15,684 nucleotides of DNA from Pseudomonadota bacterium (GCA_023388075.1 JAEWGX010000029.1:1-15684); one strand, 5' to 3'. Counted from the stretch's first letter, positions 1-6,790 are shown. The notes: generated from the sequence alone by a model not told the origin. Numbers and translations are program-made.

Positions 1-92
1 TGTTCAAGAGCACGACCAAGACCAACGACCGCACCGAGCTGCTGGTGTTCCTGACACCGCGGGTGGTCAACGATGCCCTGGTGCAGCGTTGA
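1..92 (+). CDS. pilQ: Type IV pilus secretin PilQ, C-terminal end (5' truncated by window edge)
   Basis: Only the last 29 full codons are present, read in the frame beginning at base 3 and ending at the TGA at 90-92. The peptide contains TKTNDRTELLVFLTPRVV, which matches the end of the secretin (GspD/PilQ) domain, where a conserved E-L-L-V/I-F-L/V-T-P-R strand closes the outer-membrane beta barrel. PilQ forms the outer-membrane pore through which the type IV pilus passes. The assignment to PilQ rather than a type II secretion GspD rests on the neighbouring aroK and aroB, because the pilMNOPQ-aroK-aroB order is common in beta- and gammaproteobacteria. The motif is seen directly; the PilQ identity is inferred from family and context. 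Confidence 0.85.
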   Translation, partial: FKSTTKTNDRTELLVFLTPRVVNDALVQR

Positions 93-138
93 TCGGCGGG
101 CAGACGATCCGTACGGGACAAACATGAGAGTCGACAAC

Positions 139-1251
139 ATGAAGAAGACGCTGCTTGCCCTCGGGGTAGCTGCCGTGATGGGCCTGGCCGGCTGCGGCGG
201 CAGCGGCGCCGGCAAGGAAGGTCAGCCGCAGGGCGCGCTGACCGGGGCGGACCAGCAGCAGGACGTGCGGGTGGCGCTGAGCGCGAGCTCGCAGGTGCTG
301 CCGGCCGATGGCTCCGGCGCGGTGGACCTGATGGCGGCGATCACCAACGACGACGGGCTCGCGATCGCGGGCAAGACGGTGTCCTTCGCCGCGCGGGATG
401 CCGCGAACGGCGTGCGGATCGAGGTCACCCGCGCCGAGACCGATGGGGCGGGCACCGCGGTCGCGCGGCTGCTGCTCAATGGCGACAGCACCGAGCGCGA
501 CGTGACCGTGCTGGCATCGGTGGACCAGAAGACCCCGGCCGAGCTGGTGATCCGGGTCTCGACGGCGGCACAGGGCAGCGGGGTCGGCAACAACAGCCGC
601 GGCGAGCTGACCGTGCGCCTGGGTACCGACAACCTGATCGAGGACATGACCGAGCAGCTGTCCTACCGCAAGCGGTACGCGGCGATCGTCACCGACAACG
701 CGGGGATCCCGAAGCCGAACGCGACGGTGCTGGCGACGCTGCGGTCGAAGAAGTACTACGTCGGATACTGGACCAAGGAAATCAGCGGCAACAACTGGTA
801 CCAGGTGCACATGGAGCCGGACGGGCTCGAGAGCGAGGACAAGAACAACTTCGGCGTGTGCGATCCGGGCGAGGACGAGAACGGCGACCGCGTTCTCACG
901 CCGGGCAATATCGCCTCCTACACCGTCCAGAGCCAGACCGACGCCAATGGCGTGGCCGTGCTGAACATCGTCTACCCGAAGAGCTTCGCCCAGTGGGCAC
1001 AGATGGAGCTCGAGGTCACGGCGGCGGTGGGCGGTACCGAGGGCTTCAACGCCATCACCATCCCGTTGCCGATCCTCGCGTCCGACGTGACGAAGCCGGA
1101 TGTGGCGCCGCCCTCCATCGCCCGTACCCGGGGCAGCCTGGGCTACCCGGCCGGGTCGGGAACCGAGCCGCTGCCCGATGCGCCGCCGATGAGCGCGACG
1201 GTCCCCGGCAGCCCCTTCCCCTACGAGTACGTCACGCCGACCTGCCCCTGA
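139..1251 (+). CDS. Ig-like (invasin/Big_1-type) outer-membrane lipoprotein of unknown function
   Basis: The product is 370 aa from ATG 139. It starts with a lipoprotein signal peptide (MKKTLLALGVAAVMG) and a lipobox LAGC with Cys19 as the lipidation site. Residues about 43-141 look like one bacterial Ig-like Big_1 domain (alternating strands, typical TDGAGTA turn). Residues about 157-310 look like a second beta-sandwich with another DANGVAV turn. A short acidic loop DENGD (246-250) has the D-x-N-x-D spacing of calcium-binding loops and follows Cys241. The tail is proline-rich and ends in a second cysteine (PTCP), so a disulfide is possible. ATG 139 is preferred because AGAG lies about 8 bases upstream; ATG 124 is an in-frame alternative that adds five residues. 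The gene lies 46 bp after pilQ on the same strand, so it may be co-transcribed and act at the cell surface with pili. No exact function is recognised. Confidence 0.8.
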   Translation: MKKTLLALGVAAVMGLAGCGGSGAGKEGQPQGALTGADQQQDVRVALSASSQVLPADGSGAVDLMAAITNDDGLAIAGKTVSFAARDAANGVRIEVTRAETDGAGTAVARLLLNGDSTERDVTVLASVDQKTPAELVIRVSTAAQGSGVGNNSRGELTVRLGTDNLIEDMTEQLSYRKRYAAIVTDNAGIPKPNATVLATLRSKKYYVGYWTKEISGNNWYQVHMEPDGLESEDKNNFGVCDPGEDENGDRVLTPGNIASYTVQSQTDANGVAVLNIVYPKSFAQWAQMELEVTAAVGGTEGFNAITIPLPILASDVTKPDVAPPSIARTRGSLGYPAGSGTEPLPDAPPMSATVPGSPFPYEYVTPTCP

Positions 1252-1260
1252 TGGCGCTGT

Positions 1261-1281
1261 CCCGGGGGGTCGTTCCCCGGG
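1261..1281 (+). terminator. GC-rich hairpin between lipoprotein gene and aroK
   Basis: CCCGGGG (1261-1267) pairs perfectly with CCCCGGG (1275-1281) around a 7-base loop. It starts 9 bp after the lipoprotein stop and ends 27 bp before the aroK ATG. There is no T-run after the stem, so it is at best a weak or attenuating terminator, or simply a stabilising 3' hairpin. It could reduce read-through from the pil genes into aroK. Confidence 0.35.
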
Positions 1282-1308
1282 CGGCCGATCTGATACCTTA
1301 GGGCGGCC

Positions 1309-1893
1309 ATGCGAGCCGCCCTTTCCTTCTCCCCGTTGTCCATCTTCCTGGTCGGGATGATGGGCGCCGGCAAGTCCACGGTGGGGGCGCGGCTGGCCCG
1401 CCGCCTGGAGCGCGAGTTCATCGACGTCGACCGGGAGCTGGAGGCGCGTCTCGGCGTCGACATCCCGACCGTGTTCGACCTGGAGGGCGAAGAGGGCTTC
1501 CGGCGCCGGGAGTCGCAGCTCGTCTGCGAGCTGGCGCACCGGAGCGGGCTGGTGGTGGCCACCGGTGGCGGCGTGGTGCTGCGGGCGGAGAATCGCGAGG
1601 CGCTTGCCGCGCGCGGGCTGGTCGTCTACCTGAAGGCCGACGCGGGGGATCTCTGGCAGCGGCTGCGGCGGGACCGGCATCGGCCGCTGCTTCGCACCGA
1701 GGATCCAAGGCAGCGGGTACGCGAGCTGGTCGAGCAGCGCGACCCGCTCTACCTGGAGGTTGCCGACCACGTGGTGGGGACGGGCCGGCAGCCGGCCGAC
1801 CACGCGGTGGAATCCATCGTCGCCTGGCTTGCCCGGCCCGAATGCGCCGTCCGCGCCCGGCTCAAGGCGCCGGCGGCGGGGCTCGCCTCATAG
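1309..1893 (+). CDS. aroK: Shikimate kinase
   Basis: This 194-aa protein phosphorylates shikimate to shikimate-3-phosphate with ATP, the fifth step of the cytoplasmic shikimate pathway. The Walker A P-loop is GMMGAGKST (16-24). The D-x-D at 39-41 and the FRRRE motif (64-68) are the magnesium and shikimate-binding elements. GGG (86-88) is the shikimate-binding glycine run, and RDRHRPLL (121-128) is the ATP lid. The start at ATG 1309 places the P-loop at the usual distance from the N-terminus; the Shine-Dalgarno (GGGCGG) is weak. The C-terminal 20 or so residues are an extension beyond the usual 170-175 aa. The gene is normally followed directly by aroB, but here the atp operon lies between. 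Its stop codon overlaps the 3' end of atpG by 6 bp on the opposite strand. Confidence 0.96.
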   Translation: MRAALSFSPLSIFLVGMMGAGKSTVGARLARRLEREFIDVDRELEARLGVDIPTVFDLEGEEGFRRRESQLVCELAHRSGLVVATGGGVVLRAENREALAARGLVVYLKADAGDLWQRLRRDRHRPLLRTEDPRQRVRELVEQRDPLYLEVADHVVGTGRQPADHAVESIVAWLARPECAVRARLKAPAAGLAS

Positions 1894-2841
1894 CGGTCCC
1901 GCGAAGGGAGCCTCGTCCCGGTCGGCGTCCTCCTCGTCCCGGTCGGCGTCCTCCTGGTCGTCCGGATCCTCCAGGGCCGCCGCGGCGCTCTGGATGTCGA
2001 GCAGCTCCGCCGTGACGGCGGCCTGGCGGGCCGCCTGGTGCCGGGCGCGAAGTCGCGCGAGGCGCTCCTCCACGTTGTGCGAGGCGGCCTCCATGGCAGC
2101 GAGCCGGGCGGCATTCTCGGCGGCGAGGGAAGACCCGAATGCCCTGACGAGGGCGAGCGCCATGCGCTGGCCGATCAGTCCGCGCAGCAGCTTCTGCGGG
2201 TCGGAGAGCTCCATCGGCAGCTTGCGGGTCACCCAGGGCAGGCCCTTCAGCTCCCGCATCCAGCCGGAGTCGACCGGCAGCACCTGTTCGGCACAGGGCT
2301 CGAAGCGGGTGGATCCGACCGGGCGCGCGTACACCAGGCGCATCGTGTGGTCGGGTCCGGCCCGACGGTACACGTCGATGGCATCGAGGAGCTCGGCAAC
2401 CGCGACCTCCACCGTGTCGAGGCTGCTCGGCGCGGACAGGCGTCCATCCGGCATGCGACCGGACAGCCGCAGCCGTCGCGCGACGCGACGACCCACGGCC
2501 AGCACCTGCACCGGCGCGCCTTCGACGGCCGTTTCCCGGAGGTCGCCGATGGCGAAGCGGGCCATGCGGTCGTTGAAGGCGCCGCACAGCCCGCGATCGG
2601 AGCCGAACACGATCGTGGTCATGCCCGGTTCGACGCGAGCCTGCGCGGCCGCGAGCTCGGGATGGCGGTGCAGGAGCGCCCGGGCGGCGAGGTCCAGCGT
2701 CTCGGTCGAGGCGTCGAGCGCCTGCATCGTCCTGCGGTACTGATGCACGCGTACCGACGCGAGCCCCTTCATCGTCGTCACGAGGTTCCCGAGGCTGGCG
2801 GCGGTCTCCAGCTTGCGCTGCACCGCGCCGTGGGAGCTCAT
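1888..2841 (-). CDS. atpG: N-type ATPase gamma subunit with acidic C-terminal extension
   Basis: This 317-aa central-stalk subunit couples c-ring rotation to the alpha3beta3 head. The N-terminal helix carries TMKGLASVRVHQY (about 23-35), where F-type gammas have a TKAMKMV-like segment. SDRGLCGAFN (81-90) is the conserved gamma signature. The C-terminal helix is recognisable as MEAASHNVEERL then RQAAVTAELLDIQSAAAAL (about 250-290). Ordinary gammas end about there; this one continues with about 27 residues, very acidic at 291-310, containing two copies of the heptad DADRDEE/DADRDEA. The copies come from a perfect 21-bp tandem repeat in the DNA. ATG 2841 overlaps the atpA stop (ATGA), so translation is coupled. 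It is the last gene of the operon and overlaps the end of aroK tail to tail. Confidence 0.93.
   Translation of the reverse strand: MSSHGAVQRKLETAASLGNLVTTMKGLASVRVHQYRRTMQALDASTETLDLAARALLHRHPELAAAQARVEPGMTTIVFGSDRGLCGAFNDRMARFAIGDLRETAVEGAPVQVLAVGRRVARRLRLSGRMPDGRLSAPSSLDTVEVAVAELLDAIDVYRRAGPDHTMRLVYARPVGSTRFEPCAEQVLPVDSGWMRELKGLPWVTRKLPMELSDPQKLLRGLIGQRMALALVRAFGSSLAAENAARLAAMEAASHNVEERLARLRARHQAARQAAVTAELLDIQSAAAALEDPDDQEDADRDEEDADRDEAPFAGPL
1911..1955. repeat. 21-bp perfect tandem duplication inside atpG
   Basis: Bases 1913-1933 are repeated exactly at 1934-1954, and identity with period 21 extends over 1911-1955. The period is a multiple of three, so it keeps the atpG frame and duplicates a seven-residue acidic unit (E/D-rich with one Arg) near the gamma C-terminus. 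A recent slippage origin is inferred from the lack of any mismatch, even at synonymous sites. Confidence 0.93.
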
Positions 2842-4424
2842 GCGCCGGTGCCCGCGTCGGGGGTTGCGTCGCGCGTTGCCTCGGCCATCGCATCGGCCCT
2901 TGCGGCCGCGACGACCCGGCGAGCCGCCTCGATCAGGGCGTCGCGATCGCCCTCGGCCAGCGGCTCGCCGCCCTCCATGCGCTCGCAGACGTCCGGCGCG
3001 GCACGGCGCGCCTCCCGCCGCAGGGCTGGCTCGATCCTGGAAACGTGCGCGGCCGGCACGGCATCGAACACGCCGGCGTTCGCCGCCAGCAGCGCCGCGA
3101 TCTGCTCGGCGACCGGCAGCGGCTCGATGCCGCTCTGCTTGAGGACCTCGCGCACCCGCCGGCCCCGGGTCAGGGTGCCGCGGGTGCTGTCGTCCAGCTC
3201 GGCGCCCAGGCGCGCGAAGCTCTCGAGCTCCTGGAACTGCGCGTAGGACAGGCGAAGGCCGCCGGCCACCGCGCGGTAGGCTGGGCGCTGCGCCTTGCTG
3301 CCGACTCGCGACACCGACAGGCCGACGTCCACGGCCGGAAGCTGGCCGAGCCTGAAGAGCTCAGGCGACAGCACGATCTGGCCGTCGGTGATGGAGATCA
3401 GGTTGGTCGGGATGTAGGCCGCCAGGTCGCGCTCCTGGGTCTCGACGATGGGCAGCGCGGTGAGCGAGCCGCCACCGCGGGCGGCCGTGAGCTGGGTGGC
3501 GCGCTCGAGCAGCCGCGAGTGCAGGTAGAAGACGTCGCCCGGATACGCTTCGCGACCCGGCGGCCTGCGCAGCAGGAGCGAGACTTCGCGGTGCGCCCGC
3601 GCATGCTGGACGAGGTCGTCGAAGACCACCAGGACGTGCCTGCCGGCCTCCATCCACGCTTCGGCGATGCTCATGGCCGCGAAGGGAGCGACCTGCCGCA
3701 AGCCGGGCTCGGCTTCCGAGGGTGCGACGACCACGGTCGTGTACGAGAGCGCGCCTTCGCGCCGCAGGGCGGCGACGGTGCGCGCCACCTCGGCGCCGCG
3801 CCGCCCCACGGAACAGTACACGCACAGCACCCCGGTTCGCCGCTGCGCCATGATGGCGGTCAACGCCAGCGAGGTCTTCCCGGTCTGACGGTCCCCCACG
3901 ATGAGCTCGCGCTGGCCGCGGCCGATGGGAAAGAGGGCGTCGACGACCTTCACGCCCGTCTGCAGCGGCTGGCTCACCGGAGCGCGGTCGATGATCAGGG
4001 TGGCGGGACGCTCCACCGGCAGCCGCTCGCGGGATTCCACCGGGCCGGCGCCATCGAGAGGCCTGCCGAGCGGATCGATCACGCGACCCAGCAGCGGATC
4101 GCCCACCGGGACGTCGAGGCGTCGGCCGGTACGCCTGACCTCGGCGCCGGCATGCACCTGGTGCGATCCGGCGAGCAGCACCACGCCAAGGGACTTCTCG
4201 CGCAGGTCGCTGAGAAGGCCAACGGCGCCGCCGCCGAGGACGACGGTCTCGTCGGCGAAGGCGCCCGGTAGGCCGCTCACCGTCGCGACGCCGCGCGCAA
4301 CCGCCGTCACGCGACCGACTTCGCCCAATACCGGCTCGGCCGATACCTCCCGGCGAGCGGCGTCCAGGCTGTCCAGCCCCGAGAGGAGCGTGCGGGCGAT
4401 CGCTTCCGTGTCCCTCTGCGTCAC
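2838..4424 (-). CDS. atpA: N-type ATPase alpha subunit
   Basis: This 528-aa non-catalytic nucleotide-binding subunit of the alpha3beta3 head has a beta-barrel region (about 30-100), Walker A GDRQTGKT (177-184), a Walker B ending VVFDD (266-270) and the signature AYIPTNLISITDGQI (about 336-350). The arginine finger is R373 in VGLSVSRVGS (367-376), which reaches the catalytic site on the beta subunit. All key residues are intact, so the subunit is expected to be functional. The start is GTG 4424, overlapping the atpF stop as GTGA, with a good Shine-Dalgarno (GGAGAGGA) 6-13 bases upstream. The stop overlaps the atpG ATG. The last 15 or so residues are a loose A/T/D-rich tail of no recognised role. 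Confidence 0.96.
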   Translation of the reverse strand: MTQRDTEAIARTLLSGLDSLDAARREVSAEPVLGEVGRVTAVARGVATVSGLPGAFADETVVLGGGAVGLLSDLREKSLGVVLLAGSHQVHAGAEVRRTGRRLDVPVGDPLLGRVIDPLGRPLDGAGPVESRERLPVERPATLIIDRAPVSQPLQTGVKVVDALFPIGRGQRELIVGDRQTGKTSLALTAIMAQRRTGVLCVYCSVGRRGAEVARTVAALRREGALSYTTVVVAPSEAEPGLRQVAPFAAMSIAEAWMEAGRHVLVVFDDLVQHARAHREVSLLLRRPPGREAYPGDVFYLHSRLLERATQLTAARGGGSLTALPIVETQERDLAAYIPTNLISITDGQIVLSPELFRLGQLPAVDVGLSVSRVGSKAQRPAYRAVAGGLRLSYAQFQELESFARLGAELDDSTRGTLTRGRRVREVLKQSGIEPLPVAEQIAALLAANAGVFDAVPAAHVSRIEPALRREARRAAPDVCERMEGGEPLAEGDRDALIEAARRVVAAARADAMAEATRDATPDAGTGA

Positions 4425-5215
4425 CGGGTCCTCTCCGTGGCGGGCGCGCGCGGCGACGGCGCGATCTCGCCCACGGTATCCAGCGCCGTCGCGAACGAGC
4501 GCTCGAGCGCTTCGAGCCGAACCGCTATCGTGCCGTCGAGCCGCAGTCCCCCCGCGTCGAGTGCGACCCCCAGGAGGAGGTCCGGATCGGTGGCGAAGGT
4601 GACCTGCCGCGCGCCGAGCAGCTCGAGGAGCGCCACGCGTGCCGCGTCGGCCGTCGCCGGTGGCAGCGGCCGCGGCGTCATCACGGTCACCGTCCCGCGC
4701 GCCGCCTCCGCGAGTCGGGCGCGCTGCTCGGTGGGGAGCGCCCGCAGCCGCTCCTCGAACCTTGCCCAGGCGGGCTGGTCGAGCTCCGCCCCTGCGACCG
4801 AGGCCAGCGCGATCCGGACCTCGTCGACGACGAGGCCGGATACGCGCGTCAGCAGCGCGTCGGCAACGCGCCTCACATCGCGCTCCAAGGCATCGGCAGC
4901 GGCAAGCCGCCGTTCCTCGGTCTCGCGATCGATGGCCGCCAGTCGCTGCGCGCGCTTGTCCTCGATCTCACTCATCGCGGCTTCGAGCCGCTCGGCGCGC
5001 TCGCGCTCGAACGCCTCCTTGTGCCGCTGCAGCGCCTCGCGCTCCGCGGCCGCCTCGTCGGCAAGGCGCCGCGCTTCGACCAATGGCGCGGCCGTGCGCC
5101 GCTCGCGCTCGGCCATCAGGTCCAGGACGGGGCGGTAGAGGAACACGCGCAGCAGCACGAGCAGCAGCGCGAAGTTGAAGAGCTGCGCTGCGAGCGTGAA
5201 CCAGTCGACGGCCAT
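4421..5215 (-). CDS. atpF: N-type ATPase b subunit with delta-like C-terminal domain
   Basis: This is the peripheral stalk subunit. At 264 aa it is about 100 aa longer than a usual F-type b (about 156 aa). One N-terminal membrane helix (about 6-26) is followed by a long charged coiled coil (about 35-140, rich in E, R and A). The C-terminal part (about 165-245) resembles the end of the delta subunit: TFATDPDLLLGVALDAG followed by LDGTIAVRLEALE, as in the delta V-D-P-x-L-I-G-G-x-x-x-x-x-G motif. No separate atpH exists in the operon, so the fused domain probably docks the stalk to the top of alpha3beta3, as is usual for N-ATPases. The ATG lies 15 bp after the atpE stop, the largest gap in this operon, and without a clear Shine-Dalgarno. 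The stop overlaps the atpA GTG. Confidence 0.92.
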   Translation of the reverse strand: MAVDWFTLAAQLFNFALLLVLLRVFLYRPVLDLMAERERRTAAPLVEARRLADEAAAEREALQRHKEAFERERAERLEAAMSEIEDKRAQRLAAIDRETEERRLAAADALERDVRRVADALLTRVSGLVVDEVRIALASVAGAELDQPAWARFEERLRALPTEQRARLAEAARGTVTVMTPRPLPPATADAARVALLELLGARQVTFATDPDLLLGVALDAGGLRLDGTIAVRLEALERSFATALDTVGEIAPSPRAPATERTR

Positions 5216-5230
5216 GGTGTCGCGCGGCCG

Positions 5231-5494
5231 CTAGCCGGCGGCGCTCCAGAAGGGATTGGCGAAGATGAGGATCAGCGAGACCACGAAGCAGTAGATGCCG
5301 CTGGTCTCGATCATGGCGAGGCCGACGAACATCGCCCGGGAGATCGAGGCGGTTTCGTCGGGTTGCTGCGCGATGCTCCTCAGCCCTTCGGCCACCGCCC
5401 GGCCTTCGGCGATCGCGGCCAGGCCGGCGCCGATGGCCACCGTGAGGCCGGCGGTGAAAACCGAGACGACGGCGATGAGGGACATGTCGGTCAT
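5231..5494 (-). CDS. atpE: N-type ATPase c subunit (rotor ring)
   Basis: This 87-aa protein forms two membrane helices joined by a polar loop with AQQPD (42-46), the contact point for gamma and epsilon. The ion-binding carboxylate of helix 2 is E63 in IETSGIY (62-68). Helix 1 holds a second carboxylate, E30 (AIAEGRAVAEG), at the position of Gln32 in the Na+-binding Ilyobacter tartaricus c subunit. T64, S65 and Y68 match the hydroxyl positions S66, T67 and Y70 there, so the Na+ ligand set is nearly complete. The helix-1 glycine motif is mostly replaced by alanine or leucine, which in this family goes with large rings. It reads LIFANPFW near the end, typical of N-ATPases. ATG 5494 overlaps the atpB stop (ATGA). 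Ion specificity cannot be decided from sequence alone. Confidence 0.95.
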   Translation of the reverse strand: MTDMSLIAVVSVFTAGLTVAIGAGLAAIAEGRAVAEGLRSIAQQPDETASISRAMFVGLAMIETSGIYCFVVSLILIFANPFWSAAG

Positions 5495-6186
5495 GCGGAT
5501 TCTCCTGTAGACAAGCGCTTCCCGGACTCGGAAAGCCCCGCGGCGATATAGACCAGCGCAAGTACGGCAAAGATATACGCCTGGAGCACGCCCATCAGCA
5601 CCCCGAGCACCTGGATCAGGACCGGGAACACCAGCGGGGCGACGACCAGCAGTATCGCGATCATCATCGAGCTGCTCATGACGTTGCCGAACAGGCGCAC
5701 CGCCAGGGCCAGGGTCCTCGTGATCTCCCCGAGGACGGTGAAGGGCAGCATGAGCGGCATGGGCTCCAGGTAGGTGCGCAGGTACCTGCGCCAGCCAACC
5801 TGCCGGATCGCGAAGGCGGGCACCGCGAGAAACACCGACAGCGCCAGCGCCGCGGTGGTCGTCAGCGAGCCGGTGGGCGGATGGAAACCGGGCACGATGC
5901 TGAGCACGTTGGACGCGAGGATGAAGAGGAAGAGCGTGGCGATGAACGGCAGGTAGCGGCCAGGCTCCTGGCGGGCGACGTCGCGAATCTGGTCGAGCAC
6001 GAAGACGATGAGCGCCTCGAACGCGAGCTGGGCCCTGCCGATGGGCGGCTCGACGCGCAGCCTGCGGCGCACGAGCAGTGCCGCGCCAACCAGCAGCGCC
6101 ATCACGATCCACGTGGACACGAGCGTCGCGCTGATGTCCAGCGGACCGACGCTGAAATAGACGATCTCGTCAGGCGACAGGTTCAT
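5491..6186 (-). CDS. atpB: N-type ATPase a subunit (stator ion channel)
   Basis: This 231-aa polytopic membrane protein provides the half-channels for ions next to the c ring. The essential arginine is R164 in LALAVRLFGN (160-169), equivalent to Arg210 of the E. coli a subunit. Q202 in LQAYIFAVLALVYIAAG corresponds to E. coli Gln252. The E. coli Glu219 and His245 positions are S173 and G195 here, so that proton-path pair is missing. Five or six membrane helices are visible (for example about 20-40, 80-100, 110-128, 145-165, 173-215). ATG 6186 is chosen because GGAGGAAC lies just upstream and the N-terminus NLSPDEIVYF fits the family; it overlaps the end of atpR by 17 bp. The stop overlaps the atpE start. 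Confidence 0.95.
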   Translation of the reverse strand: MNLSPDEIVYFSVGPLDISATLVSTWIVMALLVGAALLVRRRLRVEPPIGRAQLAFEALIVFVLDQIRDVARQEPGRYLPFIATLFLFILASNVLSIVPGFHPPTGSLTTTAALALSVFLAVPAFAIRQVGWRRYLRTYLEPMPLMLPFTVLGEITRTLALAVRLFGNVMSSSMMIAILLVVAPLVFPVLIQVLGVLMGVLQAYIFAVLALVYIAAGLSESGKRLSTGESA

Positions 6187-6493
6187 CCGGTTCCTCCGGT
6201 GCCAGCAGCGCGCGCGTGACCAGCGGCCGGGCAGCGACGAAGCCGGCGAGCGCGCCGGCGAGTTGCCATGTGCCGATGCGGGCCAGCAGCAGGAAGCCCG
6301 CGCCCACGACGGCCAGACGCAACGCGAAGCTGCCCAGCATCCACGTCCACGGCCGCGCCGCCCTGGTCGCGCGGCGGATCGTGGCCCACAGCGCGACATA
6401 GAATCCGACGCCCAGCGCGAAGCCGGCCAGGGCGCCCAGCAGCAGCGGCGCGGCGATCCCGGTCATGGCGTCGAGCCGCGCGGCGGCCTGCAT
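6170..6493 (-). CDS. atpR: N-ATPase accessory membrane subunit AtpR
   Basis: This 107-aa hydrophobic protein has three predicted membrane helices (about 12-36, 52-73 and 76-92) and a short acidic tail (APEEPDEP). AtpR is one of two small membrane proteins found only in N-ATPase operons, between atpQ and atpB; this position and size match. Helix 2 contains an arginine (R59 in SFALRLAVV) inside a hydrophobic stretch, which is unusual and may face the rotor or the a subunit (inference). ATG 6493 follows the atpQ stop with no gap. ATG 6466 (MTGIAAPLLLG) is an alternative start nearer to the usual N-terminus of the family. Neither start has a strong Shine-Dalgarno, so translational coupling is likely. 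Its role in assembly or ion handling is not established by the sequence. Confidence 0.85.
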   Translation of the reverse strand: MQAAARLDAMTGIAAPLLLGALAGFALGVGFYVALWATIRRATRAARPWTWMLGSFALRLAVVGAGFLLLARIGTWQLAGALAGFVAARPLVTRALLAPEEPDEPVA

Positions 6494-6790
6494 TCAACCA
6501 TCACGGCCCAGCTCGCGTCCCACCCAGAACCACGCCGTCAGGCAGCCCACCAGGAGGCCGACGGCGAGCAGCGTGAGCGTCCAGGAGATGTCGCCGCCGG
6601 TGCGCCGGTCCAGCCAGACGCCGGCGGCCACGCCGATGAGCGTCGGCACGGCGATCGACCAGCCGACGATACCGCTCGACCCGAGGCCCCGGCCGATGTT
6701 GGGCCGCCCCTGCCGGCGCGAGCGAAGCTTGCCCGCCTGCTTGCGCGAGACGATATCCAGCAGGTCGTCGCGCTTGCCGCCCGGCCTCAC
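6494..6790 (-). CDS. atpQ: N-ATPase accessory subunit AtpQ (AtpI-like)
   Basis: This 98-aa protein has a basic, soluble N-terminus (about 1-35, many Arg and Lys) and two membrane helices (about 42-60 and 70-90). The segment VGWSIAVPTLIGVAAGVWLD (42-61) resembles the AtpI/ATPase gene 1 family, whose members help assemble the c ring or bind ions near it. Its place between atpC and atpR is the hallmark of N-ATPase operons. The start is GTG 6790, which overlaps the atpC stop as GTGA. AtpQ is expected to work with AtpR in the inner membrane on the No sector; the specific function is inferred from the family. Confidence 0.87.
   Translation of the reverse strand: MRPGGKRDDLLDIVSRKQAGKLRSRRQGRPNIGRGLGSSGIVGWSIAVPTLIGVAAGVWLDRRTGGDISWTLTLLAVGLLVGCLTAWFWVGRELGRDG

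Noticed and set aside
73..138. Earlier start for the lipoprotein gene at ATG 73
   Set aside because: It would overlap pilQ and place 17 polar residues before ATG 124, spoiling the signal peptide. The lipobox is best placed from 139, or 124 at the earliest.
67..1803. Long minus-strand frame opposite the lipoprotein gene and aroK
   Set aside because: Composition is R/H/A/P/V-rich with no domain, and it lies across two well-supported plus-strand genes.
5774..5956. Small plus-strand frames opposite atpB and other atp genes
   Set aside because: They are shadows of conserved atp genes with no start signals or motifs.
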